Positions 34,653-43,112 of a DNA stretch of 64,000 nt are shown here, piece by piece. Each line of letters starts with the position of its first letter. Positions within the stretch are counted from its first letter, which is position 1. Under the pieces are notes generated by a model. The model saw nothing but the letters and a program-made list of their open reading frames with translations, did not search any database and was not told where the DNA came from. This DNA is from Nonomuraea harbinensis (GTDB taxonomy: Bacteria; Actinomycetota; Actinomycetes; Streptosporangiales; Streptosporangiaceae), in assembly GCF_019396385.1 (NCBI RefSeq), contig NZ_JAHKRN010000001.1, positions 186,001-250,000 on the forward strand, in the 5' to 3' direction. Both the position numbers and the translations under genes were made by a program.

Positions 34653-35168
34653 GTGGCGAAAGGTGCGGGATGCGGCGCGAACAGGGAGCGGCGGCAGCGC
34701 CGCCGCCTGGTCCGCCGGATCGTCTACCACGCCCTGGTGTGGACCGCCGGCGGACTGATCGCCCTGACCGTGTTCGCGCTGCCGACGGTGCTCTTCTTCG
34801 TCCGCCTGGTGCGTGGCGAGCTCGAGACGTCCACCATGGAGACGGAGGGAGGTCTGTTCCCTGGCGTGGTGTTCGCGGTGATCGTCCTCTTCATCCTGGC
34901 CGTGGGCCCGTTCGACAGCCGGATGGCGGAGTTCGTCCACCTGCTGCGCGACCCGGCCCCGGTGAAGCACGCGATCGGCGAGATGTCCCGTGAGGGCGAG
35001 AACACCCACGTCCTGAAGATGTCCGGCCTGGCGTTCGCGCTGAAGAAGGTCCCGCCGCTCCTTCCCGCCGGGGACTGCCTGCTGTATTACGTGAGCGTCT
35101 CGGCCCACCGGCCCATGGTGGTGTCGGCCGAGTTCCGATTCTGGGACGCCGAGCCGGAGATGTCCTGA
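34653..35168 (+). CDS. Small membrane protein of unknown function
   Basis: A predicted protein of about 171 residues. It has a very basic N-terminus (NRERRQRRRLVRR), two hydrophobic segments (about 30-50 and 70-90) and a soluble C-terminal part of about 75 residues with a beta-rich end (LLYYVSVSAHRPMVVSAEF). No family recognised. The start is uncertain: GTG at 34653 is the best in-frame choice but has no clear ribosome-binding site. The gene ends one base before the end of the convergent TPR gene. Confidence 0.5.
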   Translation: MAKGAGCGANRERRQRRRLVRRIVYHALVWTAGGLIALTVFALPTVLFFVRLVRGELETSTMETEGGLFPGVVFAVIVLFILAVGPFDSRMAEFVHLLRDPAPVKHAIGEMSREGENTHVLKMSGLAFALKKVPPLLPAGDCLLYYVSVSAHRPMVVSAEFRFWDAEPEMS

Positions 35169-35169
35169 T

Positions 35170-35610
35170 CTACCGAGGGTGCAGGGCGGTCAGCTTCTGC
35201 GCGATCCGCGCCATCCTCGCCGGATAGAACGCCGCCAGAACCGCGAGCTGCGCCGTTCCGACGCAGGTCATGGATTCGATGATCTCCGCCATCATGGGAT
35301 CCCGGGACACCGCCTCCCGGTAGTCCTCCATGGCTCCCATGCGGTCCTGCAGATTGGCCCTGGCCATGCATCTCATCATGTACGCGGTGGCGACCGAAGG
35401 AGACTGCGGTCGCAGCTCGATGCAGGTCGTCAGCGCGCGGACGGCGCGGGCGTCGTCGCCGCTCTGGTACGCGCAGAACCCGATCCCGAAGTGGGCATCG
35501 GGATCACCCGGATCGAGGCGGAGGGCGGTGGCGAAGCATTCGACCGCCGCGGCGATGTGCCCGGCGGCCATCAGTTCGTCGCCCCGCCGGACGTACTCGG
35601 AACCGTTCAT
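35170..35610 (-). CDS. TPR-repeat protein
   Basis: A 146-residue helical protein with tetratricopeptide repeats: EYVRRGDELMAAGHIAAAVECFATALRLDPGD and the following FGIGFCAYQSGDDARAVRALTTCIELRP both show the W/L-G-Y-A-F-A-P-like pattern (shown here in short: AAVECFATALRLDP). It should be a cytoplasmic protein-interaction module. The ATG at 35610 is preceded by AGGAG and overlaps the stop of the upstream gene (ATGA). The same frame stays open upstream, but that extension is an artefact of a frameshift in the preceding gene. Confidence 0.75.
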   Translation of the reverse strand: MNGSEYVRRGDELMAAGHIAAAVECFATALRLDPGDPDAHFGIGFCAYQSGDDARAVRALTTCIELRPQSPSVATAYMMRCMARANLQDRMGAMEDYREAVSRDPMMAEIIESMTCVGTAQLAVLAAFYPARMARIAQKLTALHPR

Positions 35611-36246
35611 GTCACTCCTGCCGCGGGCACGAAGACGGCGAACAGCACCCGCTCCATCGAGGCCGGCTCCAGAGCCCGGCCATGCCGGCCGGTGGAGCTG
35701 GAAGTCCTGTCGTGCCAGCACCGCCCAGCCGAACTCGGCGACGGCGGCGGCTCCGACGAGTGCGCAGGCGATCCAGCGGGGTATCGCCTCACCCGCCCCG
35801 GCGTCCGCCGGAGGTGCGACACACAGGCTCAGGCCCGCGCCGAGCATGGCCACTCCTACGTTATAGAGAAGTACGGCCTTTCCGATCTTGATTTTCCATT
35901 GCCGGAATTCCTCCCGCTGCCGGGAACGCAGAGTTTCCTCATGTCGTTCCAGATCGGCGGCCCCCCACCACTCCTCCAGATCGCCTGCCGAATAGAGGAG
36001 CGCCCGGGCCTGGAATCCGTACTGAATGCTCCCCACAAGAACGATCATGGCGATGGAAAGGAATAACAAGGTCATTCCCGGCCACCGGAATTGTTCCCGA
36101 TCGGCCCCCACCACGCCGATCATCGCCACGCCCGCCGCCACCAGCAGTGGCGCGGCGACGAAATGCGCCGCGTCCGCGGCGTGGCCATAGCCGGGCGCCG
36201 CCGGTTTGGACCACCGAGGCGGCTTGAACGACGGCATAAGCGTCAC
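35607..36246 (-). pseudogene. Four-helix membrane protein gene with a 1-nt frameshift
   Basis: From about 36246 to 35695 the frame encodes a membrane protein with hydrophobic segments near residues 28-45, 55-75, 115-130 and 145-165. After about 35680-35694, third-position GC shifts to the next frame, which continues with MERVLFAVFVPAAGVT and stops at 35607 in a 4-base ATGA overlap with the TPR gene. The original frame loses GC bias and reads into the TPR gene. An extra base in the GGCCGGC run explains it. Repaired, the gene would encode about 212 residues. It may be a sequencing error or a real mutation. The start (GTG 36246 after GAGGG, or ATG 36237) is approximate. Confidence 0.6.
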
Positions 36247-36316
36247 GTTAGCCCTCAAGGGGATCGAGTAGAATGACCCGGATCGCTGACGCCGTGTGAA
36301 ACGCGGGATACAAGGC

Positions 36317-36874
36317 TCAGGCGCAGCCGTCCACGATGACCCGCACCAGGTCGCGTACCAGATCTCTGTTGACGTTCTCGGGCGGTGCGGTGACGAGGGT
36401 GAACAGGGCGCCCCCGTAAAGAGCGATCATGGCGGGGATCTTCTCGCGCGGGATGGTGAGGCCGAGCCGGTCGTGCTGCCCGGCGGTGATCTGTGAGGCC
36501 GTGTCGTGAAGGCCCGTGAGCGCCTGGGCCAGGGCCGGTCGCCGGGCGGCCTCCAGTTGGAGCTCGAAGATCGCCAGGTAGCGGGTGCGCAGGGTGGTCG
36601 CCGCGGCGAACAGCGATTCGGTCAGGAGGTCGACCAGGGGAGCGGGCCGCCCGACGGCCCGGCCGGTGTCGGCGTGATGCAGCTCGGCGACGCGTTCGGC
36701 CGCGGCCACCAGCAGCGCCTCCCGGCTGCGGAAGTAGTTGGAGGCCGTGCCCGGCGGGAGATCCGCCGCCTTCTCCACCGCGCGATGGGTCAGCCCGTGC
36801 ACCCCCGACGACGCGAGCAACTCGATGGCGGCATCGGTCAGTGCCCGGCGACGGGCCGGATTGGCGGGCGGCAC
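36317..36874 (-). CDS. TetR family transcriptional regulator
   Basis: A 185-residue TetR-type repressor. The N-terminal helix-turn-helix is clear: ALTDAAIELLASSGVHGLTHRAVEKAADLP, cut here to its recognisable core ELLASSGVHGLTHRAV, then GTASNYFRSREALL. The C-terminal helices form the ligand-binding dimer domain. The start is a GTG at 36874. It is divergent from an FAD monooxygenase gene with a perfect 14-bp palindrome between them, the standard arrangement of a TetR repressor of a detoxifying enzyme. Confidence 0.9.
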   Translation of the reverse strand: MPPANPARRRALTDAAIELLASSGVHGLTHRAVEKAADLPPGTASNYFRSREALLVAAAERVAELHHADTGRAVGRPAPLVDLLTESLFAAATTLRTRYLAIFELQLEAARRPALAQALTGLHDTASQITAGQHDRLGLTIPREKIPAMIALYGGALFTLVTAPPENVNRDLVRDLVRVIVDGCA

Positions 36875-36893
36875 GCGGCCATGTTACCAATAG

Positions 36894-36907
36894 TCGTACT
36901 AGTACGA
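36894..36907. promoter_or_regulatory. Palindromic TetR operator
   Basis: TCGTACTAGTACGA is a perfect 14-bp palindrome 20 bases before the TetR start and 20 bases before the monooxygenase start, so it is centred in the divergent promoter and can control both. Confidence 0.7.
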
Positions 36908-36927
36908 TCGTAGTGAATGGAGGACGC

Positions 36928-38076
36928 GTGAGGATCGCGGTGGTCGGCGCGGGGCTGGGCGGGGTGGCGGTCGCGGTGGGGCTGCACCGTGCGGGACACG
37001 AGGTGACACTCCTCGAACGGGGCGCCGCACTGCGCGAGAAGGGCACCGGGATCGCGATCATGCCCAACGGGCTGCGCGCACTCGACGCGCTGGGGCTGGC
37101 CGAGGACGTCCGCGGGCGGCACACGGAAGCCTTCGCCGGAGGGCTGCGTGACTGGCGCGGCCGGCCGCTGCTCGTCACCGACGTGATCCGGGCGCAGGAG
37201 GAGATCGGCGCGGTCGTCATCGTCGAGCGGGCGGAGCTCCACCAGGCGCTGCGCGCCCCGCTGCCCGCCGACCTGGTGCGCACCGCGACCCCGGTCGACC
37301 GTCTGGAGATCGGCGACTCCGAGGTGGCCGTGATCAGCGGGGGCCGCGCCGTCGCCGAAGCGGACGTCGTGGTCGCGGCCGACGGCATCGCCGGCGAGCT
37401 GCGCGCCCAGCTGTTCCCCCGCCACCCCGGTCTGCGCCGCACCGGCCGGCTGGACCTGCGCGGCATGCTGCCCCGCCCCGGAGACCTCACGCCGGACCTG
37501 CTCGCCTGCCAGCTGGTCGACCGCCGCAGCGGGGCGATGTTCGGCCTGTTCCCCGTCGGCGAGGACCGGCTCTACTGGTTCACCGACACCGCTCTGCGCG
37601 GCGCGCCGCCCGGCCCCGAGGAGGCGCGTAGGCAGATGCTGTCCCTGATGGCCGACTGGCACCCGCTGGTCACCAGGCTGATCGAGGACACGCCGCCCGC
37701 GGACATCCACGTCGATCCGATCGCCGGCCTGGCCGAACCTCTGCCCTCGTACGTGTCCGGCAGGGTCGCGCTGCTCGGCGACGCCGCGCACGGCATGCCA
37801 CCCGATCTCGGCCAGGGCGCCAGCCAGGCGTTCCAGGACGCCGCCGCGCTCACCCGCCACCTCACCGGCGCCGAGCCGGCGGACGCCGCCGAGCGGCTGC
37901 TGCGCTACGACGCCGAGCGCCGGCCCAGCGCCAACCGCGTCATGCGGGGCGCGTTCCGGCAGTCACGGATGACCTCGCGGACGGGCGTCACCGCGTGGCT
38001 CCGCGACGCGCTGCTGCGCGCGATACCGTCCCGCCTGGCCACCCGGCAGCTCGCGGCCCTCTGGCACGCCGAGTGA
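36928..38076 (+). CDS. FAD-dependent monooxygenase (class A)
   Basis: A 382-residue flavoprotein hydroxylase. GAGLGGVAVAVGLHRAGHEV binds FAD at the N-terminus, the conserved DG motif is VVVAADGIAGELR and the second FAD motif is VALLGDAAHGMPPDLGQGA. It uses NAD(P)H and O2 to hydroxylate an aromatic or similar small molecule; actinomycete members also inactivate antibiotics. The GTG at 36928 follows TGGAGGA by 5 bases; in-frame upstream sequence runs into the TetR gene. The divergent TetR repressor suggests induction by the substrate. Confidence 0.88.
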   Translation: MRIAVVGAGLGGVAVAVGLHRAGHEVTLLERGAALREKGTGIAIMPNGLRALDALGLAEDVRGRHTEAFAGGLRDWRGRPLLVTDVIRAQEEIGAVVIVERAELHQALRAPLPADLVRTATPVDRLEIGDSEVAVISGGRAVAEADVVVAADGIAGELRAQLFPRHPGLRRTGRLDLRGMLPRPGDLTPDLLACQLVDRRSGAMFGLFPVGEDRLYWFTDTALRGAPPGPEEARRQMLSLMADWHPLVTRLIEDTPPADIHVDPIAGLAEPLPSYVSGRVALLGDAAHGMPPDLGQGASQAFQDAAALTRHLTGAEPADAAERLLRYDAERRPSANRVMRGAFRQSRMTSRTGVTAWLRDALLRAIPSRLATRQLAALWHAE

Positions 38077-38180
38077 GCGCTGATCCGCCCGCATCGCGGA
38101 CGAGTCTGCTTAAATCCTGACTCGGACGGGATGCCGTTGTTCGAAGTCCTATCAACGGTCGGGCGGACGAGGGGATGACC

Positions 38181-39722
38181 ATGCCGTTATGGCGCGCGGG
38201 CCGTAGGAGCACGATCACGGCGAGCGCGCTGGCGGTCGTCGCGCTGCTGGCCGGGTGCGCTGCGGAGCCGCCCGCCAGCGCACCTGAGCCGTCGGCGCCG
38301 GCCGCGTCCCCGACCGCCCCCGAAGGGCCCGCCGCGCTGGCGACGCTGCGGGTCGGCGGCGAGGGGGACGGGTCCGGCACGGGCCGGATCGACGTGGTCG
38401 CGCTGGAACGGACGACCCCCGACACGGTCACCGCACGGCTGCGGATCAGCGCCGAGCGCGGCGAGGTCGATCTGGGCCAGTTCGGTCCCCCGGCGATCGC
38501 CGGCACCGTGGCCTACAACTACACCGCGTCCTCGGCGGGATTCTTCCTCCTCGACGAGCCACGGTTGTCGGTGTATCTGGCGATGAAGCGCGACAAGGAG
38601 GAGATGGGCGCGGCCTGCCTGTGCACCCAGCTGTCCGGGAAGGTGACGGTGACCTCCGAGCCCGCCCAGGCCTGGATCGTCTACCGGGTGCCCGCGGAGA
38701 CCACCAGCGTCGCGGTGGGCCTGCTCGCCGCCGGTGTCACGGCCCCGTTGCCGATCGGCCCGCGCGGACAGGCCGCCGCGCCGGACGAGCCCGGCCCCGC
38801 TGCCATCGCCACGGCCTTCCCCAACACCCGAGGTCTGGCCACCCACCTCAGCGGCGCCGCCGAGAAGGTCTCCGAGACCTCCGACAGAGTGGAGATCGCG
38901 CTCGACACCGACGTGCTGTTCGCCTTCGACAAGGCGAGCCTGACCTCCGAGGCGCGGGCCACGCTGCGCGGCACCGCCGAACGGATCCGCAGCCAGGCCG
39001 CCGGGACCGTGCGGATCGTCGGGCACACCGACGACGTCGGCGACGACACGTACAACCTGGGGCTTTCCCGCCGCCGCGCCGAAGCGGTGGAGCGGGCGCT
39101 CCGCGCCTCGGGAGCCGACGGCGACCTGACCTTCGAGGTCGAGGGCAAGGGCGAGCGCGAGCCGAAGGAGCAGGGCGGCTCGGAGGCGGCACGCGCCGCC
39201 AACCGCCGGGTCGAGGTGGGCTATCCGCGATCGGCCCCCACCGCGCGGGCCACCCCGTCCGTCCCGAAGCCGGAGGAGGGCCCGTCCGTGCCCGCCACCA
39301 CCGGGGCGACGGCCGCCGGGCTGCGGGGCATGGAGGGCGTCACCGCGGACCTGGTGGAACTGCGCCGGCTGAGCCCCACCACCTTGATCGCCACCTTCGA
39401 CTTCCGCAACGAGAGCTCCCGCGAGATCACGATGCAGGACGTCGTGATGGACGAGGACGCCCGGAGGTCCACCGGCACCACCAACATCGCGGCCTTCGAG
39501 TTCTTCTGGCTCTCGCTCGCCGACACCGCCGACAACCGCTATTACGTCCTGCGCACGTCCGGTCCGCCCGCTCACCACTGCCTGTGCAGCCAGCTCGGCA
39601 AGCTGCCGCAGGGCGGGCGGGTCAGGACGTTCGCCCTGATGACCTCGCCACCGCCGGACGTGCGGACGGTGGACGTCGAGCTGTTCGCCTTCGAGCCGAT
39701 GCGCGACGTCCCGATCACCTGA
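38181..39722 (+). CDS. OmpA-domain lipoprotein with duplicated flanking domains
   Basis: A 513-residue predicted lipoprotein: basic start, hydrophobic STITASALAVVALLAGC with lipobox LAGC. An OmpA peptidoglycan-binding domain lies in the middle (about 235-350: LDTDVLFAFDKASLTSEA, then VGHTDDVGDDTYNLGLSRRR). It is flanked by two related domains, about 50-200 and 370-510, each with a CLCxQL motif (Cys146/148 and Cys467/469). The protein should sit outside the membrane and touch the cell wall. The ATG at 38181 is 6 bases after GAGGGG. Family of the flanking domains unknown. Confidence 0.82.
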   Translation: MPLWRAGRRSTITASALAVVALLAGCAAEPPASAPEPSAPAASPTAPEGPAALATLRVGGEGDGSGTGRIDVVALERTTPDTVTARLRISAERGEVDLGQFGPPAIAGTVAYNYTASSAGFFLLDEPRLSVYLAMKRDKEEMGAACLCTQLSGKVTVTSEPAQAWIVYRVPAETTSVAVGLLAAGVTAPLPIGPRGQAAAPDEPGPAAIATAFPNTRGLATHLSGAAEKVSETSDRVEIALDTDVLFAFDKASLTSEARATLRGTAERIRSQAAGTVRIVGHTDDVGDDTYNLGLSRRRAEAVERALRASGADGDLTFEVEGKGEREPKEQGGSEAARAANRRVEVGYPRSAPTARATPSVPKPEEGPSVPATTGATAAGLRGMEGVTADLVELRRLSPTTLIATFDFRNESSREITMQDVVMDEDARRSTGTTNIAAFEFFWLSLADTADNRYYVLRTSGPPAHHCLCSQLGKLPQGGRVRTFALMTSPPPDVRTVDVELFAFEPMRDVPIT

Positions 39723-39733
39723 GGACCTGGGCG

Positions 39734-40474
39734 TCACATGGTGGAGGTGAGTCCTTTCGCGATCTTCCTCAGCTCGGTGTTGACGGCCTCGGCGCCGGAG
39801 AACTCCTTGGCGTACACGGGGCTGAAGGTGATCTCGGCCCACTGCCGGTCGCCCATCTTGAGGAAGAGGGTCGGGGAGCCCGCCATGCCGTCCTCGCCGA
39901 CGTGCTGCACGACCAGATAGCCGCTCCGGTCGCCGATCATCACGTCCTCGCCGTCCTTCTCCTCGCGATAGCGCTGGATCCGTTCGGTGACCTCCCGGAC
40001 GGCCTCCTCCTCGTACATGAGGATCTGAACCTGATAGAAACCCTCGGCATCGCCCTTGTAGTTGTACGAGGTGGAGTACATGTCGCCGTGGTCGATCGAC
40101 CGTGTGGACCAGCGCAGTCCTTCGGGCAGGTAGCCGACCTTGACGTGCCCGAACGCCAACCCGTCGCCCAGGTCCCCGAGGTTCTTCGGCTCGGTCCGCA
40201 CGGGCGGGGTGTCGTCGATGGCGGGCTCCAGCGTCGCGGAGGTCGTGACCTGCGTGCTGGGCGTGGCCCGCTGGGCGGCGGTGGCCAGGTAGACGACAGG
40301 CGCGGCGACGACGGCCACGGACGCGAGCACGGACGCGGTCACCATCGCGGTCTTGACCCTGGCCCGCCGTGCCCGGCGCAGGCGCATCACCCGGTCGAGC
40401 AGGTCGGGAGCGGCGTGCAACCGCGCGGTCTCGCCTTCCATGAGCCGGCGGATCTCGTCCTCAAGCCTGGGCAT
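39734..40474 (-). CDS. Membrane protein coupled to ECF sigma factor, putative anti-sigma factor
   Basis: A 246-residue single-pass membrane protein. The first about 45 residues are cytoplasmic and charged (PRLEDEIRRLMEGETARL), then a transmembrane segment (VTASVLASVAVVAAPVVYLAT), then an external domain of about 180 residues. It starts inside the 3' end of the sigma factor gene, with AAGGAG 9 bases before the ATG, so translation is coupled. That arrangement is standard for an anti-sigma factor, but no zinc-binding HxxxCxxC motif is present, so the role is inferred from context. Confidence 0.6.
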   Translation of the reverse strand: MPRLEDEIRRLMEGETARLHAAPDLLDRVMRLRRARRARVKTAMVTASVLASVAVVAAPVVYLATAAQRATPSTQVTTSATLEPAIDDTPPVRTEPKNLGDLGDGLAFGHVKVGYLPEGLRWSTRSIDHGDMYSTSYNYKGDAEGFYQVQILMYEEEAVREVTERIQRYREEKDGEDVMIGDRSGYLVVQHVGEDGMAGSPTLFLKMGDRQWAEITFSPVYAKEFSGAEAVNTELRKIAKGLTSTM

Positions 40475-40973
40475 TGTCACACGCTCCTTCCATGATGTCC
40501 CGGCCGAGCGCCGTACGGAGCTTGGCCAGGGCCTTCGACGCCTGACTCTTGACCGTGCCGACGGCGCATCCGAGCACCTCGGCGGTCTGCGTCTCGGTGA
40601 GGTCCTCCCAGTAGCGCAGGACGATCACCGCGCGCTGCCGGGGAGGGAGGGCACGCAGCGCGTTCATGAGCACGTGGACGAGGTCGGAGTCCTTCTCGCG
40701 GGCCGACGTCTCCGGCGGGCTGTGCATGGGGATGATGTTGAGGATCGCCCGGCGGCGGGCGCGGCTGATGGCCGCGTTGATGATGACGCGGCGCACGTAG
40801 GGCTCGGGACTGTCGTGGCGGACCCGGTGCCAGTTCCTGTAGGTACGCTCCAGCGCCGTCTGCAACAGGTCCTCGGCCTCCGTCTGGTCGCCGCAGGCGA
40901 GATAGGCGACCCGTAAGAGGCTGGTGGCGCGAGCGGCCACGAAGGAGCCGAAGTCATGCTCTGCTCCGTTCAC
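40461..40973 (-). CDS. ECF RNA polymerase sigma factor, SigE family of actinomycetes
   Basis: A 170-residue group IV sigma factor. Region 2 (about 5-70) contains LLRVAYLACGDQTEAEDLLQ and the -10-binding YVRRVIINAAISRARRR; region 4 (about 105-160) contains LPPRQRAVIVLRYWEDLTET and the helix-turn-helix GCAVGTVKSQASKALAKLR. The GTG at 40973 gives the family length of about 170; longer starts add unrelated basic sequence. Its stop lies inside the next gene, a likely anti-sigma membrane protein. A secreted-protein gene diverges from it and is a candidate target. Confidence 0.9.
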   Translation of the reverse strand: MNGAEHDFGSFVAARATSLLRVAYLACGDQTEAEDLLQTALERTYRNWHRVRHDSPEPYVRRVIINAAISRARRRAILNIIPMHSPPETSAREKDSDLVHVLMNALRALPPRQRAVIVLRYWEDLTETQTAEVLGCAVGTVKSQASKALAKLRTALGRDIMEGACDNAQA

Positions 40974-41088
40974 GTCTGTCCGTTCGATTTCACGCCTTCT
41001 ATTACGCCCCGGTCCCCGGAACCGTTGCCCGCAGGGCTCGTACGATCTCGCGGGCAACCGTTCGGGCGGCTCAGGCGTATGGATGGTC

Positions 41089-41976
41089 ATGACCGCGTTT
41101 CCCCGCAGCAGATCGATGACCTTCACCGCCGCCCTGGCCTTGACCGCCACCGTCCTGAGCGCGCCCGCGGCCGTCGCGGCCGCTCCTCCCGAGGGCGCCT
41201 ACTGGCACACCAGGTCGGTGACGACCTCCACCCACCCCTGGCGGTTCGGCACCAAGTCGCACCCCTACGCGCTCCTGGAGACAAGCGTCTCGGAGGAGTG
41301 GGCGACTCCCGCAGGCAAGGCCTGGAACGGATACCGGGAACTGGCGACGCGGCCGGAAAGCCCGGCGGACAAGAAGGCGTGGCAGCGTGACGGCTCCCCC
41401 ACACAATGGGGCAAGACGATCGACGGCAAAATCGTGAAGCTGTCCGGCAAGCACTCCAAGGGCCATGTGGGTCTCCTCCTGCCGGATCGCGGCCAGTTTT
41501 GGGTCGCGGGGCAGTGGCTGACGTACGAGGAGGTCCAGCGCCTGCCCGCCGACCCGGAACGGTTGGAGGACTGGCTCACGAGGGCGGCCCGCGTCGGCGG
41601 GCTCACCGAGTCCGTCGCGAACTGGCTCACCTCGGTCCTGCCGCAGCTCCTGCACCAGTTTCCCGCGCCGAGGGAGGTCCGCGCCGCGGCCTGGGAGGCT
41701 CTGCTGAAGTCTCCGAACGTCCGCATGGAAGGCACCGCGAAGGACAGCCTGGGCAGGTCCGGCACCGTCGTCGTGATCAACACAACGTATGGGACGGGCG
41801 AGAAGAGGAACGTGGTCGAGCGGAGGCTGATCGTCGACACCGGCAGGATGGTGCTGTTGTCGGACAGCCAGAAGTCCACACTCGGCGGCAAGCCGCTCCT
41901 TGAGGGGTCGTACGACAAGACGCTGATCGAGGTGGGCTGGACCGACTCCCCGCCCACCGTGCCCGCCTTGCCTTGA
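41089..41976 (+). CDS. Secreted protein of unknown function
   Basis: A 295-residue exported protein: a signal peptide (FPRSRSMTFTAALALTATVL, then APAAVAAAP) and a soluble mature region with many Trp and Tyr. It is of the kind found beside ECF sigma/anti-sigma genes in Streptosporangiaceae; I do not recognise a catalytic motif. It is divergent from the sigma gene, and the external domain of the putative anti-sigma factor may sense or bind it; this is inference. Two ATGs (41083, 41089) are possible starts. It ends 9 bases before a convergent dehydrogenase gene. Confidence 0.6.
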   Translation: MTAFPRSRSMTFTAALALTATVLSAPAAVAAAPPEGAYWHTRSVTTSTHPWRFGTKSHPYALLETSVSEEWATPAGKAWNGYRELATRPESPADKKAWQRDGSPTQWGKTIDGKIVKLSGKHSKGHVGLLLPDRGQFWVAGQWLTYEEVQRLPADPERLEDWLTRAARVGGLTESVANWLTSVLPQLLHQFPAPREVRAAAWEALLKSPNVRMEGTAKDSLGRSGTVVVINTTYGTGEKRNVVERRLIVDTGRMVLLSDSQKSTLGGKPLLEGSYDKTLIEVGWTDSPPTVPALP

Positions 41977-41985
41977 GCGCCGGGT

Positions 41986-43110
41986 TCAGCCCCGGGGGAG
42001 CCCCAGGACGCGCTGGGCGACGATCTGGCGCTGGATCTGCTGGGTGCCGCCGTAGATCGACTGGGCGCGGGACCACAGGTAGTCGCCGTACGGGGCGGGG
42101 TCGCCGAGGACGAACGACGCGCCCGCGAGGTCGCCGACCACGTGGTGCAGGTTCTGTTCGATCCGGGTGGTCAGCAGTTTGTCCACCGATCCCGCCGACC
42201 CGCCGGGGTCGCGGCCGGCCAGGGAGCGGGCCACGTGCCACTGCAGCACCCGCAGGTCCACCGACGCGGCGGCGAGGCGGCGGCGCAGCGGCTCGTCGGC
42301 GGGGAGGCGGCCCGAGCGGACGTCGTCGCGGGCGGCGGCCAGCACCCGGCCGAGCCGTCCCACCCAGCCCATGTCGGCCGGGCCTCGCTCGTACGAGAGC
42401 ATGTGCATGGCGATCCGCCAGCCCTGGCCGCGCTCGCCGACCAGGTTGGCCGCGGGCACCTCGACGCCGTCGAAGAACACCTCGGCGAACTCGCGGCTGC
42501 CGCTGGCCAGGACGATCTCGCGCCGGTCGACGCCGGGCGACTCCATGTCCACGACCAGCATGGACAGGCCGCGGTGGCGGGGCTGGTCGCGTTCGGTGCG
42601 GGCGAGCAGCAGGCACCAGCGTGACCACATGGCGCCGCTGGTCCAGATCTTCTGGCCGTCGACCACGAACCGGTCGCCGTCGGGGGCGGCGGTGGTGGTC
42701 AGCGAGGCCAGGTCGGATCCGGCGCCCGGCTCGCTGAAGCCCTGGCACCAGACCTCGGTGCAGCCGAGGAGGCCGGGCAGGACCCGCGTCTTGAGGTCCT
42801 CGCCGGCGAAGTCGGCGACGGCGTGCGCGATGTGGCCGATCGGCGGAGGCGGGGGCGCGCCGGCCGTGGCCAGCTCGTCGTTGAGCACCGCCTCGTACAG
42901 GTCGGGCAGCCCGTGCCCGCCGTAGGCGGCGGGGAGCGACAGGCCCACGTAGCCGGCGGCGGCCAGGGCGCGGTGCCAGCGCAGGGTCCGCTCGACGGAT
43001 TCGGCCGACTCGTAGCCGGTGGCGTCGCGGTGCTCGTCCAGGTGGTCGCGGAGCCAGGCGCGCAGGCCGGCGCGGAACTCGGCCACCTCGGGGTCGTCGG
43101 AGTAGTCCAC
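41986..43110 (-). CDS. Acyl-CoA dehydrogenase, alpha-like subunit
   Basis: A 374-residue acyl-CoA dehydrogenase. CoA and FAD loops are intact (GFSEPGAGSDLASLTTTA, IWTSGAMWSRWC). The residue matching the medium-chain catalytic glutamate is a glycine (SIYGGTQQIQR), but Glu241 in LSYERGP occupies the isovaleryl-type position and can be the base. It is separated from the next dehydrogenase gene by 2 bases, and the pair looks like an alpha/beta heterotetramer as in actinobacterial steroid side-chain degradation. The GTG at 43110 follows GGGAG. Confidence 0.88.
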   Translation of the reverse strand: MDYSDDPEVAEFRAGLRAWLRDHLDEHRDATGYESAESVERTLRWHRALAAAGYVGLSLPAAYGGHGLPDLYEAVLNDELATAGAPPPPPIGHIAHAVADFAGEDLKTRVLPGLLGCTEVWCQGFSEPGAGSDLASLTTTAAPDGDRFVVDGQKIWTSGAMWSRWCLLLARTERDQPRHRGLSMLVVDMESPGVDRREIVLASGSREFAEVFFDGVEVPAANLVGERGQGWRIAMHMLSYERGPADMGWVGRLGRVLAAARDDVRSGRLPADEPLRRRLAAASVDLRVLQWHVARSLAGRDPGGSAGSVDKLLTTRIEQNLHHVVGDLAGASFVLGDPAPYGDYLWSRAQSIYGGTQQIQRQIVAQRVLGLPRG

Positions 43111-43112
43111 GG

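Noticed and set aside
35170..36258. A genuine membrane-TPR fusion protein
   Set aside because: GC at third positions and an ATGA overlap with a good ribosome-binding site show two genes and a frameshift.
38134..38158. Operator upstream of the OmpA-like gene (CCGTTG/CAACGG)
   Set aside because: Six-base arms with a 13-base centre are expected by chance. No regulator is next to it.
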